Below, one piece after another: positions 8,056-16,427 of a stretch of 56,405 bases of DNA. Under the pieces are notes generated by a model. It was given only the letters and a program-made list of their open reading frames with translations. It searched no databases and was not told the origin of the DNA. Made by a program: the position numbers and the translations under genes. Numbering within the stretch: the stretch's first letter is position 1; every line of letters begins with the position of its first letter. Location of the stretch: positions 1 to 56,405 of the forward strand of contig NZ_NFKI01000021.1 in NCBI RefSeq assembly GCF_002160305.1. The letters are read 5' to 3'. The stretch is from Pseudoflavonifractor sp. An184. Its GTDB lineage: Bacteria; Bacillota; Clostridia; Oscillospirales; Oscillospiraceae.

Positions 8056-10001
8056 TCCTGAAAAGCCCCTACCTGAAGTGTGACGGAGGAAATTCTGTCA
8101 GCGGCTATCTGCGCTACATCGGGACCAGAGAGCGGGTGGAACTGCTCCCGGATGACCGTCCGCCAACGAGAAAGCAGGAGCAGTTGGTCAGAAAACTGAC
8201 AAAAGATTTCCCGGAGGCGAAGGAGCTGGGTGAGTATTTGGACTACGAATCCAAGCCCACCAAAGCAAACGCCTCTGCATTTATCACCAGGGCGCTGGAG
8301 GAAAACTGGCCGGCGGTGCAGCAGTCAGACGGCTACATGAAGTACATCGCCACCCGTCCACGGGCGGAGCGGCTTGGTGACCACGGGCTCTTTGGGGACG
8401 AGGACGGTGTGAATCTGGAGCAAGCCATGGACGAATTGGATCACTACACCGGCAACATTTGGACCCACATCATCTCCCTGAAACGCGAGGATGCCGCCCG
8501 TCTTGGCTACGACAACGCCAGGGCGTGGCAAAATTTGCTCCGGGCTAACCGCAATGACATCGCCGCAGCGATGAATATTTCTCCGGGAAACTTCCGCTGG
8601 TACGCCGCCTACCACGACGAGGGTGACCACCCCCATGTCCACATGATGGCGTGGTCAACGATGCCAAGCGAGGCATACCTGACGCGGGAGGGTATCCACA
8701 AGATTAAGTCTCAGTTGACCAATCAGATCTTCCGGCAGGAGATGCTTCACACCTACGAGCAAAAGTCCCAGTCGCGGGATGAGTTGGTGTGGAAGGCACG
8801 CAGGGCCATTCGACGTCTGACCCGTGAGATGGCGCAGAGTATCTGCTCGGCTCCTGAGATCGAGCAGAAGATGGAGCAGCTGGCTGGACAGCTGGAGGTT
8901 GTCAAGGGCAAGAAGTCCTACGGCTATCTCCCCAAATCTGTGAAGAAAACGGTGGACGAGGTAGTGGACAAACTGGAGGAACTGCCGGTGGTTCAGGCGT
9001 GCTACGACCAGTGGTACACCCTTCAAAATGAAGTTGACAGCTACTACCACGACAAACCCAGAGAGAAGAAAAAGCTGTCCCAGGAGAAGGAGTTCCGGCA
9101 GATCAAAAACGCTGTCATCCAGGAGGCGGAGCGTATCCGTCTGGGGGAGATCACTTTCGAGGATGCGAACTTGGCTGGCCACGACGAGGCGGAGCAGGTG
9201 CGTGGTGAGTCTGATGCCTGCTGGAAACTGCGGCAGATCATCCGGGACGAGTCTCTTTCTCTGGCAGACCGTGACGAGGTGGCAGAGGAACTGGAGCGGC
9301 TGGCGGAGCGAGGCGACACCCATGCTCAATACTTGATGGGTCAGCTCTATCGGGACGGTCCTCTGCTGATTCCGGACATCCAGAAGGAAAAGCACTGGCT
9401 CACCCAAGCGGCCAAACGAAACCTACCAGAGGCACAGTATGCCCTGGGTAAACTGCTTCTCTCTGACGATCCCGAAGTCCGAGAACCGGACGAAGGCATC
9501 CGCTGGCTGAAAGAAGCGGCGGCCCAGGGAAATTCCTGGGCCGCCTACCGGCTGGGAAAGGAGTATCTGACCGGCGAGGTGCTGACTAAAGATACCTCCA
9601 AAGTGGTAGATTGGTTCACACAATCTGCAGAAGCGGACGACCAGTACGCCCAGTATATGCTGGGTAAGTTATACCTGACTGGGCAGGGAGTGACTCACGA
9701 CCAGACCAAGGCGATGGTCTGGTTCAGCCGCTCCGCCGCCCAGGGGAACCAGTACGCTCAGTTCTTCCTGGAACGGCAAAACGACCTCCGTCCGCCCTCC
9801 GTCATGCTGGCGGCCACGCGCCTGCTCTACCACATGAGCCGGATCTTTGAGGATCGCTCCCTGCCCCACTCCAGCGGCGGCCTACACGTTGACCGCAAAC
9901 TCCGAAGAAAAATCCAGGAGAAGAAAATCGCCATGGGCCACAAGCCGGACGACCACGCAGAGGAGCAGAACCAGGGAGGAATGATCATGGGCGGGATGTG
10001 A
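8043..10001 (+). CDS. mobL: MobP3-type relaxase (MobL) with C-terminal Sel1 repeats
   Basis: This 652-residue protein would nick one strand at oriT and stay covalently bound during transfer. The N-terminal half (about 1-260) reads like MobP3/MobL relaxases, with LKSPYLKCDGGNSVSGYLRYI at the start, the invariant IATRPRAERLG..HGLFGD block, and the metal-binding HUH-type signature in DEGDHPHVHMMAW around residue 200. Residues about 270-390 are helical. Residues about 430-590 hold Sel1-like repeats (HAQYLMGQLYRDG, EAQYALGKLLLS, WAAYRLGKEYLTGE, YAQYMLGKLYLTGQ), a protein-protein interaction solenoid. The start is GTG, inside the end of the MobC-like gene. No coupling protein is encoded in element 1, so transfer would need a helper conjugation system. 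Confidence 0.85.
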   Translation: MARLILKSPYLKCDGGNSVSGYLRYIGTRERVELLPDDRPPTRKQEQLVRKLTKDFPEAKELGEYLDYESKPTKANASAFITRALEENWPAVQQSDGYMKYIATRPRAERLGDHGLFGDEDGVNLEQAMDELDHYTGNIWTHIISLKREDAARLGYDNARAWQNLLRANRNDIAAAMNISPGNFRWYAAYHDEGDHPHVHMMAWSTMPSEAYLTREGIHKIKSQLTNQIFRQEMLHTYEQKSQSRDELVWKARRAIRRLTREMAQSICSAPEIEQKMEQLAGQLEVVKGKKSYGYLPKSVKKTVDEVVDKLEELPVVQACYDQWYTLQNEVDSYYHDKPREKKKLSQEKEFRQIKNAVIQEAERIRLGEITFEDANLAGHDEAEQVRGESDACWKLRQIIRDESLSLADRDEVAEELERLAERGDTHAQYLMGQLYRDGPLLIPDIQKEKHWLTQAAKRNLPEAQYALGKLLLSDDPEVREPDEGIRWLKEAAAQGNSWAAYRLGKEYLTGEVLTKDTSKVVDWFTQSAEADDQYAQYMLGKLYLTGQGVTHDQTKAMVWFSRSAAQGNQYAQFFLERQNDLRPPSVMLAATRLLYHMSRIFEDRSLPHSSGGLHVDRKLRRKIQEKKIAMGHKPDDHAEEQNQGGMIMGGM

Positions 10002-10089
10002 CCCCCTCAAAAATTACGGCACTGTAAACAACAAAAAGCCCTCGGGATCTGATGCCCAGCGGGAACTGACAACTGAAACTGCGCCCCCA

Positions 10090-10160
10090 AATGATAACAA
10101 TTTGATAATAGTGCGCCGTGCCCCTGGCTATTTCCTGTTTCTGTGGTATGTTGTGTTGCT
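10090..10160 (+). promoter_or_regulatory. Shared promoter module, copy 1
   Basis: It contains TGATAAC (10092-10098), then TTGATA (10102-10107), a 17-bp spacer and TGGCTATTTC (from 10125), followed by TGTGGTATGTTGTG. Closely similar modules occur at 19312 and 21432. TTGATA fits a -35 box, and the TGGCTAT stretch would be a weak -10. The tandem TGATAA pair may be an operator. It would drive the zinc ribbon and both integrases. Confidence 0.55.
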
Positions 10161-10177
10161 GAGGAGGAATGAAGAAC

Positions 10178-10384
10178 ATGACGACTAATCAAATGCCAGT
10201 CCAGCGGTGCCAATACTGCGGGAGCGACGATCTGGGCCTGGGCTGGCAGCACGGCGAGGCGCTTGTGACCTACAAGAAACACGGACTCCTGGGCAGCCGG
10301 CTTCGGTATCTGATCTGCCGCCGCTGTGGGGCCGTGGTGTATCAATGGGTAGCGGAGCCTCACAAATATCCGCCTATCAAGTGA
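10178..10384 (+). CDS. Small zinc-ribbon protein
   Basis: This 68-residue protein has two CxxC pairs, CQYCGSDDL and ICRRCGAVV, the layout of a four-cysteine zinc ribbon. The ATG at 10169 touches its own GAGGAGGA, so the ATG at 10178 is chosen. Zinc ribbons of this size often bind nucleic acid or proteins. Its place between relaxase and integrases, behind a promoter module shared with element 2, suggests an element-specific accessory or regulatory function. Element 2 has an unrelated DUF6809 gene in the equivalent position. Confidence 0.6.
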   Translation: MTTNQMPVQRCQYCGSDDLGLGWQHGEALVTYKKHGLLGSRLRYLICRRCGAVVYQWVAEPHKYPPIK

Positions 10385-10438
10385 GCCCCCCAAAAATTGC
10401 ATCGCAAATCAAAGATAAAAATCTCGGAGGTGACGGAA

Positions 10439-11644
10439 ATGGCAAAGCGAAGACCATCCGGCGACGGCATGGTTCGTAAACGGGAGGACGGCCGGTGGGA
10501 GGGCCGCATCGTGGTGGGCCACAAGGAAAACGGTGATTCCATCTTCCGCTATGTCTACGCAGATACCCAAAAAGAATTGACCACCAAACTCCGGCAGAAC
10601 ATCGACGCCTATCAGGGAGTGGACCTGACGGAGGAGAGCAGAATGACGCTGTCAGAGTGGCTGGACCGGTGGCTGGAGCAGATGTCACTCACCCTGCGGC
10701 CCGACACCCTGAAACGGTACCGAGGTGACATAGGCCGCCATGTCAAACCCCGCCTGGGGCGGAAGAAGCTCACGCAACTCACCGCTGAGGATCTGCGTGA
10801 CCTATACCGTGAGCTTCAGGACCGTGGACGGATCGCCCCCCGCCCCGGTCAAAGCCTCGGCCTCTCTCCCACCACTGTCCACGGCATCCACGCCGTCCTC
10901 CACCAGGCCCTCCAAGCGGCGGCAGACCAGGGGCTGATGCCCAACAACCCTGCCAAACACGTGAAACCTCCTAAAGTTCCCCACAAGGCGATGAACATTC
11001 TGACCGAGGAGCAGCTGGAGGTCTTTCTGGCCGCAACGGACCGGGACCCGATTTGGCGGGACTTCTTCTACACGGAACTCACCACCGGTCTGCGGCTGGG
11101 TGAGATCTGTGGCCTCATGTGGAGCGACTTCGATGGGCAAAAGGGCACCCTCAGCATCTCCCGCACGCTGCGTAAAGAAAAAGGCGGACGGCTGGTGGCC
11201 GGGGACACCAAGACCTACGCCGGGACCCGGACCATCCTCCTGCCCACCAGCACGGCGGAACGGCTGCGGCTGCGAAAAAAGACTTCCTACTCACCTTGGA
11301 TCTTCCATGACCCACTTCGCCCGGAAGCCCCGCTGAACCCCGGCACCGCATACCGCCAGCTGAAAAAAGTCCTGCAGGAGACCGGACTGCCTGAACTTAG
11401 ATTCCACGATTTAAGGCACACCTTCGCCACCCACGCCCTGGCCAGCGGAGTGGATGCCAAAACGCTCTCCGGCATTCTGGGCCACACCAAAGCCAGCTTC
11501 ACCCTGGACACCTACACCCACACCACCGGGGATATGCAAAAGCGGGCGTCGGAGATCGTGGGCGGGTTCCTGACCGACTATTTGGGAGAGGAGATGGCTC
11601 CGTGGCAAAACGCAGAAAACACGGCGACGGCAGTGTCCGCCTGA
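10439..11644 (+). CDS. int: Tyrosine recombinase/integrase (first of overlapping pair)
   Basis: This 401-residue site-specific recombinase starts at the ATG behind GGAGGTGA; a longer frame from 10397 is not supported. It has an N-terminal arm-binding domain (KREDGRWEGRIVVG), a SAM-like core-binding domain (about 60-165) and a catalytic domain (about 180-390). Catalytic positions are visible: Arg in TTGLRLGEICGL, the HDLRHTFATH box, His in GILGHTKA and the nucleophilic Tyr in LDTYTH. It is complete by motif count. The last 43 bp overlap the start of a second integrase. Such recombinases integrate and excise elements at tRNA genes. Which of the pair acts on the tRNA-Thr site is unknown. Confidence 0.9.
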   Translation: MAKRRPSGDGMVRKREDGRWEGRIVVGHKENGDSIFRYVYADTQKELTTKLRQNIDAYQGVDLTEESRMTLSEWLDRWLEQMSLTLRPDTLKRYRGDIGRHVKPRLGRKKLTQLTAEDLRDLYRELQDRGRIAPRPGQSLGLSPTTVHGIHAVLHQALQAAADQGLMPNNPAKHVKPPKVPHKAMNILTEEQLEVFLAATDRDPIWRDFFYTELTTGLRLGEICGLMWSDFDGQKGTLSISRTLRKEKGGRLVAGDTKTYAGTRTILLPTSTAERLRLRKKTSYSPWIFHDPLRPEAPLNPGTAYRQLKKVLQETGLPELRFHDLRHTFATHALASGVDAKTLSGILGHTKASFTLDTYTHTTGDMQKRASEIVGGFLTDYLGEEMAPWQNAENTATAVSA

Positions 11645-13152
11645 GAAAGGATGGCCGCTGGGAAGGGCGCATCGTCATCAACTATGATGAGAAGGGCCTG
11701 CCCAAAACCAAAAATGTCCTTGCTAAAACGAAAACGGAATGTGCGGTCAAGCTGAAAGAGCTGCGGGAGCGCCTGGAGACGCCCGCCCCCGAACCAACCA
11801 GGCCGGGGATCACGCTGGGTGCCTGGCTGGACCGCTGGTATCAGGAATACAAGAAAGCAAACCTCCGGCCCAACACCCAAATGTCATACGAGCGGCGGAT
11901 CTATCAGCACATCATCCCCGCCTTAGGCCATATCCAGCTGGACAAGCTGACCACCGGGAACATCCAGCAGTTCTATGCCGGCCTGAAACAGAGTGGGCGG
12001 CTGCTGCGCACAGAACTCTATGGTGCAGGTCTCTCGGATCAAACCATCCGGGGCATTCACACCACCCTCCACGCGGCACTGGACAAGGCAGTGGAGGAGA
12101 AGCTGATCTTCCGCAACCCAGCGGACAGTTGTAAACTTCCGCCTGTCAAGGGCAGAGAAATGAAGGTTCTGACTCCGGAGGAGATCCAGCGGCTACTGAT
12201 CCAAGCCAGGGAGGACGGATGCTACGAACTGCTCCTCCTGGAGCTGTCCACCGGCCTGCGCCGGGGCGAAATCCTGGCCATCCAATGGGACGATCTGAAT
12301 CTCCGTACCGGCGCCCTGCGGGTGGAGCGGCAGGTCCACCGGGTAAGAGGCGAGCTGGTGGTATCCCCGCCCAAGACCAGGGCGGGCAATCGGACGGTGC
12401 TCCTCCCCGCCCCGGTCCTGAACGTGCTCAAGTCCTATAAAAATGGTATCCACTCCCGGTGGATGTTCCCCTCGCCCGTGAAGGAGGACTCCCCGCTGGA
12501 CCCGGCCGCCGTCCGGAAGCGGCTTCAGACGGTGCTGGAACGGGCGGAGTGCAAGCGCCTGCGGTTCCATGATCTGCGGCACACCTTCGCCACCGCCTCC
12601 CTGGAACACGGCATGGACATCAAGACGCTGAGCACCATTATCGGCCATGTGTCCAGCGCCACCACCCTGAACACCTACACCCACGTCACCGATGCCATGC
12701 GGCAGAGCGCGGCGGACAAGATCGACAGGGGGATCGGGAGAGCCGAACCGAAGCCCAGGCGGGAAGTGGCACCCCAGAAACCTCCTCCCAGCACATTCCA
12801 GGCCCGCAAGGGACAGCGGCGCAAACCAGGTACCGGCTGCGTCACCCAAATCAACGACCATCTGTGGGAGGGCCGTTACTCCCCCATCGTCAATGGCCAG
12901 CGCATGGCCCGGAATGTCTACGCGAAAACGGAAGCCGAGTGTGAGAAAAAGCTGGCAGAACTGATCCGGGAAATGAAGGCGGAGATCGCTGCCGGAAAAG
13001 AGCAGGTGAAGCAGCAAAACCAGCAAGTTGAACAAACAGGCCTCCGAGGGCAAAGCGCCCTTGGAGGCCCGTCTTATCTCTGTCTGTGGCTTGTTCTGTG
13101 GTCAAAGGCAAAAGCTAAAATTCAAGCTACCAAAAATAGTTGCAAAAAATAA
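11602..13152 (+). CDS. int: Tyrosine recombinase/integrase with second C-terminal arm-type domain
   Basis: This 516-residue recombinase has its N-terminal arm-binding strand set (RKDGRWEGRIVINY), core-binding domain (about 70-175) and catalytic domain (about 190-380) with Arg in STGLRRGEILA, HDLRHTFATA, IIGHVSS and the Tyr in LNTYTH. After the catalytic domain it continues with a second module resembling the N-terminal arm domain (TGCVTQINDHLWEGRYSP, then VYAKTEAECEKKL, about 410-470). The final residues run through a hairpin and look like read-through, since element 2's integrase ends before the equivalent hairpin. The gene begins inside the first integrase, so the two are probably translated together. 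Confidence 0.88.
   Translation: MAKRRKHGDGSVRLRKDGRWEGRIVINYDEKGLPKTKNVLAKTKTECAVKLKELRERLETPAPEPTRPGITLGAWLDRWYQEYKKANLRPNTQMSYERRIYQHIIPALGHIQLDKLTTGNIQQFYAGLKQSGRLLRTELYGAGLSDQTIRGIHTTLHAALDKAVEEKLIFRNPADSCKLPPVKGREMKVLTPEEIQRLLIQAREDGCYELLLLELSTGLRRGEILAIQWDDLNLRTGALRVERQVHRVRGELVVSPPKTRAGNRTVLLPAPVLNVLKSYKNGIHSRWMFPSPVKEDSPLDPAAVRKRLQTVLERAECKRLRFHDLRHTFATASLEHGMDIKTLSTIIGHVSSATTLNTYTHVTDAMRQSAADKIDRGIGRAEPKPRREVAPQKPPPSTFQARKGQRRKPGTGCVTQINDHLWEGRYSPIVNGQRMARNVYAKTEAECEKKLAELIREMKAEIAAGKEQVKQQNQQVEQTGLRGQSALGGPSYLCLWLVLWSKAKAKIQATKNSCKK
13037..13071. terminator. Imperfect hairpin in the 3' end of integrase 2
   Basis: GGCCTCCGAGGGC, loop AAA, and GCGCCCTTGGAGGCC form a long stem inside the last codons of the integrase. 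An equivalent hairpin follows the element 2 integrase stop. It may reduce transcription beyond the element, but there is no T-run. Confidence 0.4.
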
Positions 13153-13154
13153 AG

Positions 13155-13190
13155 AAAATACCCACTTTCCGTCTGAAAAGCGGGTATTTT
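13155..13190 (+). terminator. Rho-independent terminator at element 1 right end
   Basis: AAAATACCCACTT (13155-13167) pairs with AAGCGGGTATTTT (13178-13190) with one mismatch. It lies between the integrase stop and the tRNA-derived repeat. On the opposite strand it would follow the 3' end of the tRNA sequence. Confidence 0.65.
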
Positions 13191-13191
13191 A

Positions 13192-13236
13192 TGGAGCTGC
13201 TACCCAGATTCGAACTGGGGACCTCATCCTTACCAA
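13192..13236 (-). repeat. att copy 1: 3' half of tRNA-Thr(GGT)
   Basis: Read on the minus strand, these 45 bp run from an anticodon loop TTGGTAA (anticodon GGT) through GGATG, a T-arm CCCAG-TTCGAAT-CTGGG, the acceptor strand TAGCAGC and an encoded TCCA. The 5' half is missing: the adjacent bases do not pair with GGATG. An identical copy is at 23170-23214. This is the usual signature of integration into the 3' end of a tRNA gene. Confidence 0.85.
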
Positions 13237-13417
13237 CTGATTGGGAGGATAGGGTTTGCTGCTTTCAGACCCTTTTGCACCCTCTTCACTCCGGGGTGCC
13301 ATCCTTTCCGGAGCTCTTGTGTCCATTGTCTCCGTCCGCTCGTTTCCCCGTGTGGGTCACAGTGTGGGTCAAAGGCCGCCGCGAGCCAGCCATTGCTCCT
13401 CCGGCGCAACCGGACTG
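13237..13417. other. Left end of element 2 with arm-type repeats
   Basis: The stretch contains a 6-bp hairpin (CTCCGG/CCGGAG, 13292-13317), then about 57 bp nearly identical to 23038-23095, ending in two copies of GTGTGGGTCA (13350-13359 and 13362-13371) spaced exactly as at the right end. These are likely integrase arm sites. Alternatively, it is the leftover 3' flank of another integrase gene. Confidence 0.5.
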
Positions 13418-15745
13418 TTACCAGTCCGCCTCACCCCACCGGCTCCGGGAGAGGCTCAGAACCTCTCCGCTCTCATCGAACAGTGTTTCGCGGACGCCTT
13501 CGGCGGCGTTGGCGCTCCAATAGTTGGGGGCGGAGACGCTGGAGAGGAACACACCGTCGGAAAACTGCGCGTAGATGTTGCCCTCAAAGTCCGGCAGGTA
13601 CTCCGGCACATAGGTTCTGATATACACCAGGCACTCCCGGGCGGCAAAGAACACGTTGTCCCGAACCTCCACGGTGCCGTCCTGCATATTGGGGCCGCCA
13701 TCGATGGTAAATGCCCCCGTCGTAAAGCCGTCTACGTCCTCGCCGGTGTCCACCCAGTCGCTCATGGTGCTGTAAAAGACCAGGTTGTCCCGGAAGCTGA
13801 CGTTTCTGAACTGGTGGTCGGGGTTTGCCGCCTCGTCCCAGTTGAAGTAGATGAGTGCAGAACCGCAGTGATAAAACACATTGCCCTCAATGGTCACATC
13901 CGTCACGTCAAAGGCCTGGCCGCTGAACTCGATGGCGGTCTCCAGTCCCAGCCCTTCCTGATAGGTCTCATGGACGTAGTTGTTGCGGAAGGTGTTGCGG
14001 CTGGAGCTGGCTCCGCCCACGCCGCCGTTGCGCTGCACGCCCGCGGCGTAGCCGGTGATGGTGTCCAGCGCGTACGACGCGGCACAGCCGCCGCCCCAGC
14101 CCAGCTCACAGTTCTGCACCAAGACGCCCTCACACTCCGGCGAGACGGAGAGAATGTTCCGCCCCGTGTAGAGTACGGCGAGATTGTCGATCACCACGTC
14201 GTCCGCCACACCGTCGAAGGGCGCGCAGGGGGAGAGAAACTCCATGTCCGGGTATAGCTCGCCGGGGTTGCCCCCGTCGCAGCGCAGATACAGCGGCCCA
14301 TCGGCGGTAAGGCAGTACTGCTCCCGCTCCCCGGTATCCACCCAGCCGCTCAGGTAGATGGGCAGCGAGTCAGGGAGGCCGCTGCCGGCCTCGCAGAAGA
14401 AGGTGAGATTTTCGGTCAGTTGCTCCGCCGGGTCAAATTCCGGCATTGCGGCCTGCTCCGCCATCGCCTCCTCCGTCCGGTCAGTGCTCCACAGCTCGCT
14501 CACCGGCTGGAAGCACTCCCCGTTCCAGAAGCCCTGGACTTTTACAGCCCCGAGCGTGTCAGTCAGTGCGATGGAGCCGCAGTCCAGCATGGGGCGGTCG
14601 TAGACCCAGATCTTGCTGCCGTCCTCGCCCTCGTGCCAAAGCGTCCACTTCTCCGCGCCGCCGCCGTTTTCCACGGAGCCGTACAGCCCCGGTTTGTTTC
14701 CCTCACCGTAGGCGGAGTAGGTGACGCCTGGCTTAGTGTATACCTGCGCCGCCCGCCAGACGCCGCCCCGCTCAAAGAACACTGCATCACCGTATTGCAG
14801 CGGCTGGGCATTCAGGCGGTCGATGGTCGCCCAGGCGGTCTCCGGGCTGAGACCGTCATTGGCATCGTCCCCGCTGTTGGAGACATAGTAGGCTGTCCCG
14901 GTATAGGTCTCACCGGGCACAAATGTGTCGCCTTTCGCAATGGCGGTCTCAGAGGCCAAAACGGCGTCCCGCCGGTCCCGGCCAGCCTGGAGCAGCTCCT
15001 CCACCCGGGCAGTGACCGCCTGATCCTCCGGGAAGCGTTCGGCAGTCTCGGGCAAGCTCTCAAACAGCCGCACTGCGGCCACGGCGGCGTCCTCATAGGT
15101 CAGGGGCTCCGTGAGATGCATGGTGAAAGTCCCGTAGTCAAAGTCCAGTAGCGGCTCGCCGGTGATGAGCGACAGGCGGCTGACAACGAAGTTCTGGCTG
15201 GCGTTCAGGTAATTCATCTCCTGCCTGTCCTCCATCTGGCTGGACACCGAGACGCAGACGCGATCCCAGTTTTCACCGAACTCTTCAAAGAGCCGGTAAC
15301 CGCCCCGGATGTCCGTACCGAAGGCGTCCCAGTTCTCATCCGTCCGACCGCCCAGGAGATAGGGCGCGAAGCCCATCGTAAACTCCGTGGCGTCCATGTG
15401 CTCGGCGGCGTAGAGCAGAAACATCGCGCAGTAGTCGCGATAGATCCCCTCGTCCGAGGCGTGGGCAGTCAGCTCCCGCCAGCCCTCCACGTCCCCGCCG
15501 GCCGCCTCGATGACAGCGGCCAGCATGTCAGCCATCTCCTTCTCTGTCGCTGCGGCGCTGGGGTCGCGATCAGGGTTCTCCTCCCCGAAGCCATACCAGA
15601 AAAAGCGTTCGTACTCCTCAGCCGGAGCGGGTCCCTCCGGGAAACCCCATGCCGCGCCGCCTGTCACCGGGGATGAGGCGTCCTGCCCTGCGCAGCCCGT
15701 CAGCACGGCGACCAGCAGCGCAAGCGCCAGAACTCTTTTTTTCAT
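13418..15745 (-). CDS. Right-handed beta-helix lipoprotein
   Basis: This 775-residue exported lipoprotein has a signal peptide with lipobox LTGC (Cys18). Residues about 20-280 are acidic and helical with no family call. From about 285, YYVSNSGDDANDGLSPETAW is the hallmark opening of parallel beta-helix proteins, and a long series of beta-helix coils with Asn ladders follows (NTFRNNYVHET, VTIEGNVFYHCGSALIY, VSFRDNLVFYST, VEVRDNVFF). Such folds occur in polysaccharide lyases, glycosidases and surface binding proteins; no catalytic set could be assigned. It starts five bases after the previous lipoprotein stop and is last in a four-gene operon headed by an HTH and a kinase, so it may be a surface target of that signalling unit. 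Confidence 0.75.
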   Translation of the reverse strand: MKKRVLALALLVAVLTGCAGQDASSPVTGGAAWGFPEGPAPAEEYERFFWYGFGEENPDRDPSAAATEKEMADMLAAVIEAAGGDVEGWRELTAHASDEGIYRDYCAMFLLYAAEHMDATEFTMGFAPYLLGGRTDENWDAFGTDIRGGYRLFEEFGENWDRVCVSVSSQMEDRQEMNYLNASQNFVVSRLSLITGEPLLDFDYGTFTMHLTEPLTYEDAAVAAVRLFESLPETAERFPEDQAVTARVEELLQAGRDRRDAVLASETAIAKGDTFVPGETYTGTAYYVSNSGDDANDGLSPETAWATIDRLNAQPLQYGDAVFFERGGVWRAAQVYTKPGVTYSAYGEGNKPGLYGSVENGGGAEKWTLWHEGEDGSKIWVYDRPMLDCGSIALTDTLGAVKVQGFWNGECFQPVSELWSTDRTEEAMAEQAAMPEFDPAEQLTENLTFFCEAGSGLPDSLPIYLSGWVDTGEREQYCLTADGPLYLRCDGGNPGELYPDMEFLSPCAPFDGVADDVVIDNLAVLYTGRNILSVSPECEGVLVQNCELGWGGGCAASYALDTITGYAAGVQRNGGVGGASSSRNTFRNNYVHETYQEGLGLETAIEFSGQAFDVTDVTIEGNVFYHCGSALIYFNWDEAANPDHQFRNVSFRDNLVFYSTMSDWVDTGEDVDGFTTGAFTIDGGPNMQDGTVEVRDNVFFAARECLVYIRTYVPEYLPDFEGNIYAQFSDGVFLSSVSAPNYWSANAAEGVRETLFDESGEVLSLSRSRWGEADW

Positions 15746-15749
15746 AGCC

Positions 15750-16340
15750 TCACTCCAGCACTGAGCCGCTCAACCACTGGGCGACCGTGTCCGCGTCAAA
15801 CTGATCCTTCGGGGCGGTGAGGTAGATACTGCCAAAGGACTCCTCCCCCTGGAGCAGCACATAGTAGCACAGCTGACCGTCCTCCTGGATGAACTGGGCG
15901 GCGTAATTGCCGTAGTCGTCATAGTCGAATACCGTCCCCTCCGGTACAGAGTCCTGGACGCCGCTGCGGGTGGAGTAGTCCTCCAGGTCGGCGGGCAGGG
16001 GCACCCCCGCCATCTCATAGGCATCCGTGCCAAAGCGGTTGGCCTGGATGTAATAGCCGTCCTTCTCAAAGGTGGCGTAGGTGGTGGGCAGAGGCTCAGC
16101 GATCTCTCCCGCCTCCTGGGTGAAGCCCTCGGGCAGCGTAAAGGTGCCAAGTCCCTCCACGGCATACTCCACCAGCGTCTCCTGCTGGGTGGGTTCCTCG
16201 GCCTGGGCAGGTTCCTCGGTCTGAGTGGGCTCCTCCGTTCCGCCGGAGTTCTCCGCGTCCGCTCCCGGATTTCCGCAGGCGCTCAGCGCCAGCAACAGGC
16301 ACCCCGCCAGGCAGAGGGCGATCCATTTCCTTCTGTTCAT
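15750..16340 (-). CDS. Small lipoprotein
   Basis: This 196-residue lipoprotein has signal peptide MNRRKWIALCLAGCLLLALS, lipobox LSAC, then a Glu/Pro/Thr-rich linker (EEPTQTEEPAQAEEPTQ) and a compact C-terminal domain of about 135 residues. A longer frame begins at 16427, but AAGGAGG is eight bases before the ATG at 16340. The C-terminal part has alternating strands (YVLLQGEESFGSIYL) and no family I can name. It lies between the kinase and the beta-helix lipoprotein, with a 5-bp gap to the latter, so the two lipoproteins are probably made together and may form a surface complex. Function unknown. Confidence 0.7.
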   Translation of the reverse strand: MNRRKWIALCLAGCLLLALSACGNPGADAENSGGTEEPTQTEEPAQAEEPTQQETLVEYAVEGLGTFTLPEGFTQEAGEIAEPLPTTYATFEKDGYYIQANRFGTDAYEMAGVPLPADLEDYSTRSGVQDSVPEGTVFDYDDYGNYAAQFIQEDGQLCYYVLLQGEESFGSIYLTAPKDQFDADTVAQWLSGSVLE

Positions 16341-16427
16341 GCTGTTGACCTCCTTGCAATTCCGCTTTCGCCGGTTTGCCTCCAGCATACCATACAGGAG
16401 GTCAAAAGTGGTGCGCAGGCTGCGCAC

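Noticed and set aside
13192-13236. tRNA gene
   Set aside because: Only the 3' half from the anticodon loop is present; the same holds at 23170-23214.
13256-14257. 333-codon plus-strand frame opposite the beta-helix lipoprotein
   Set aside because: No ribosome binding site and antisense-like composition; the minus-strand gene is convincing.
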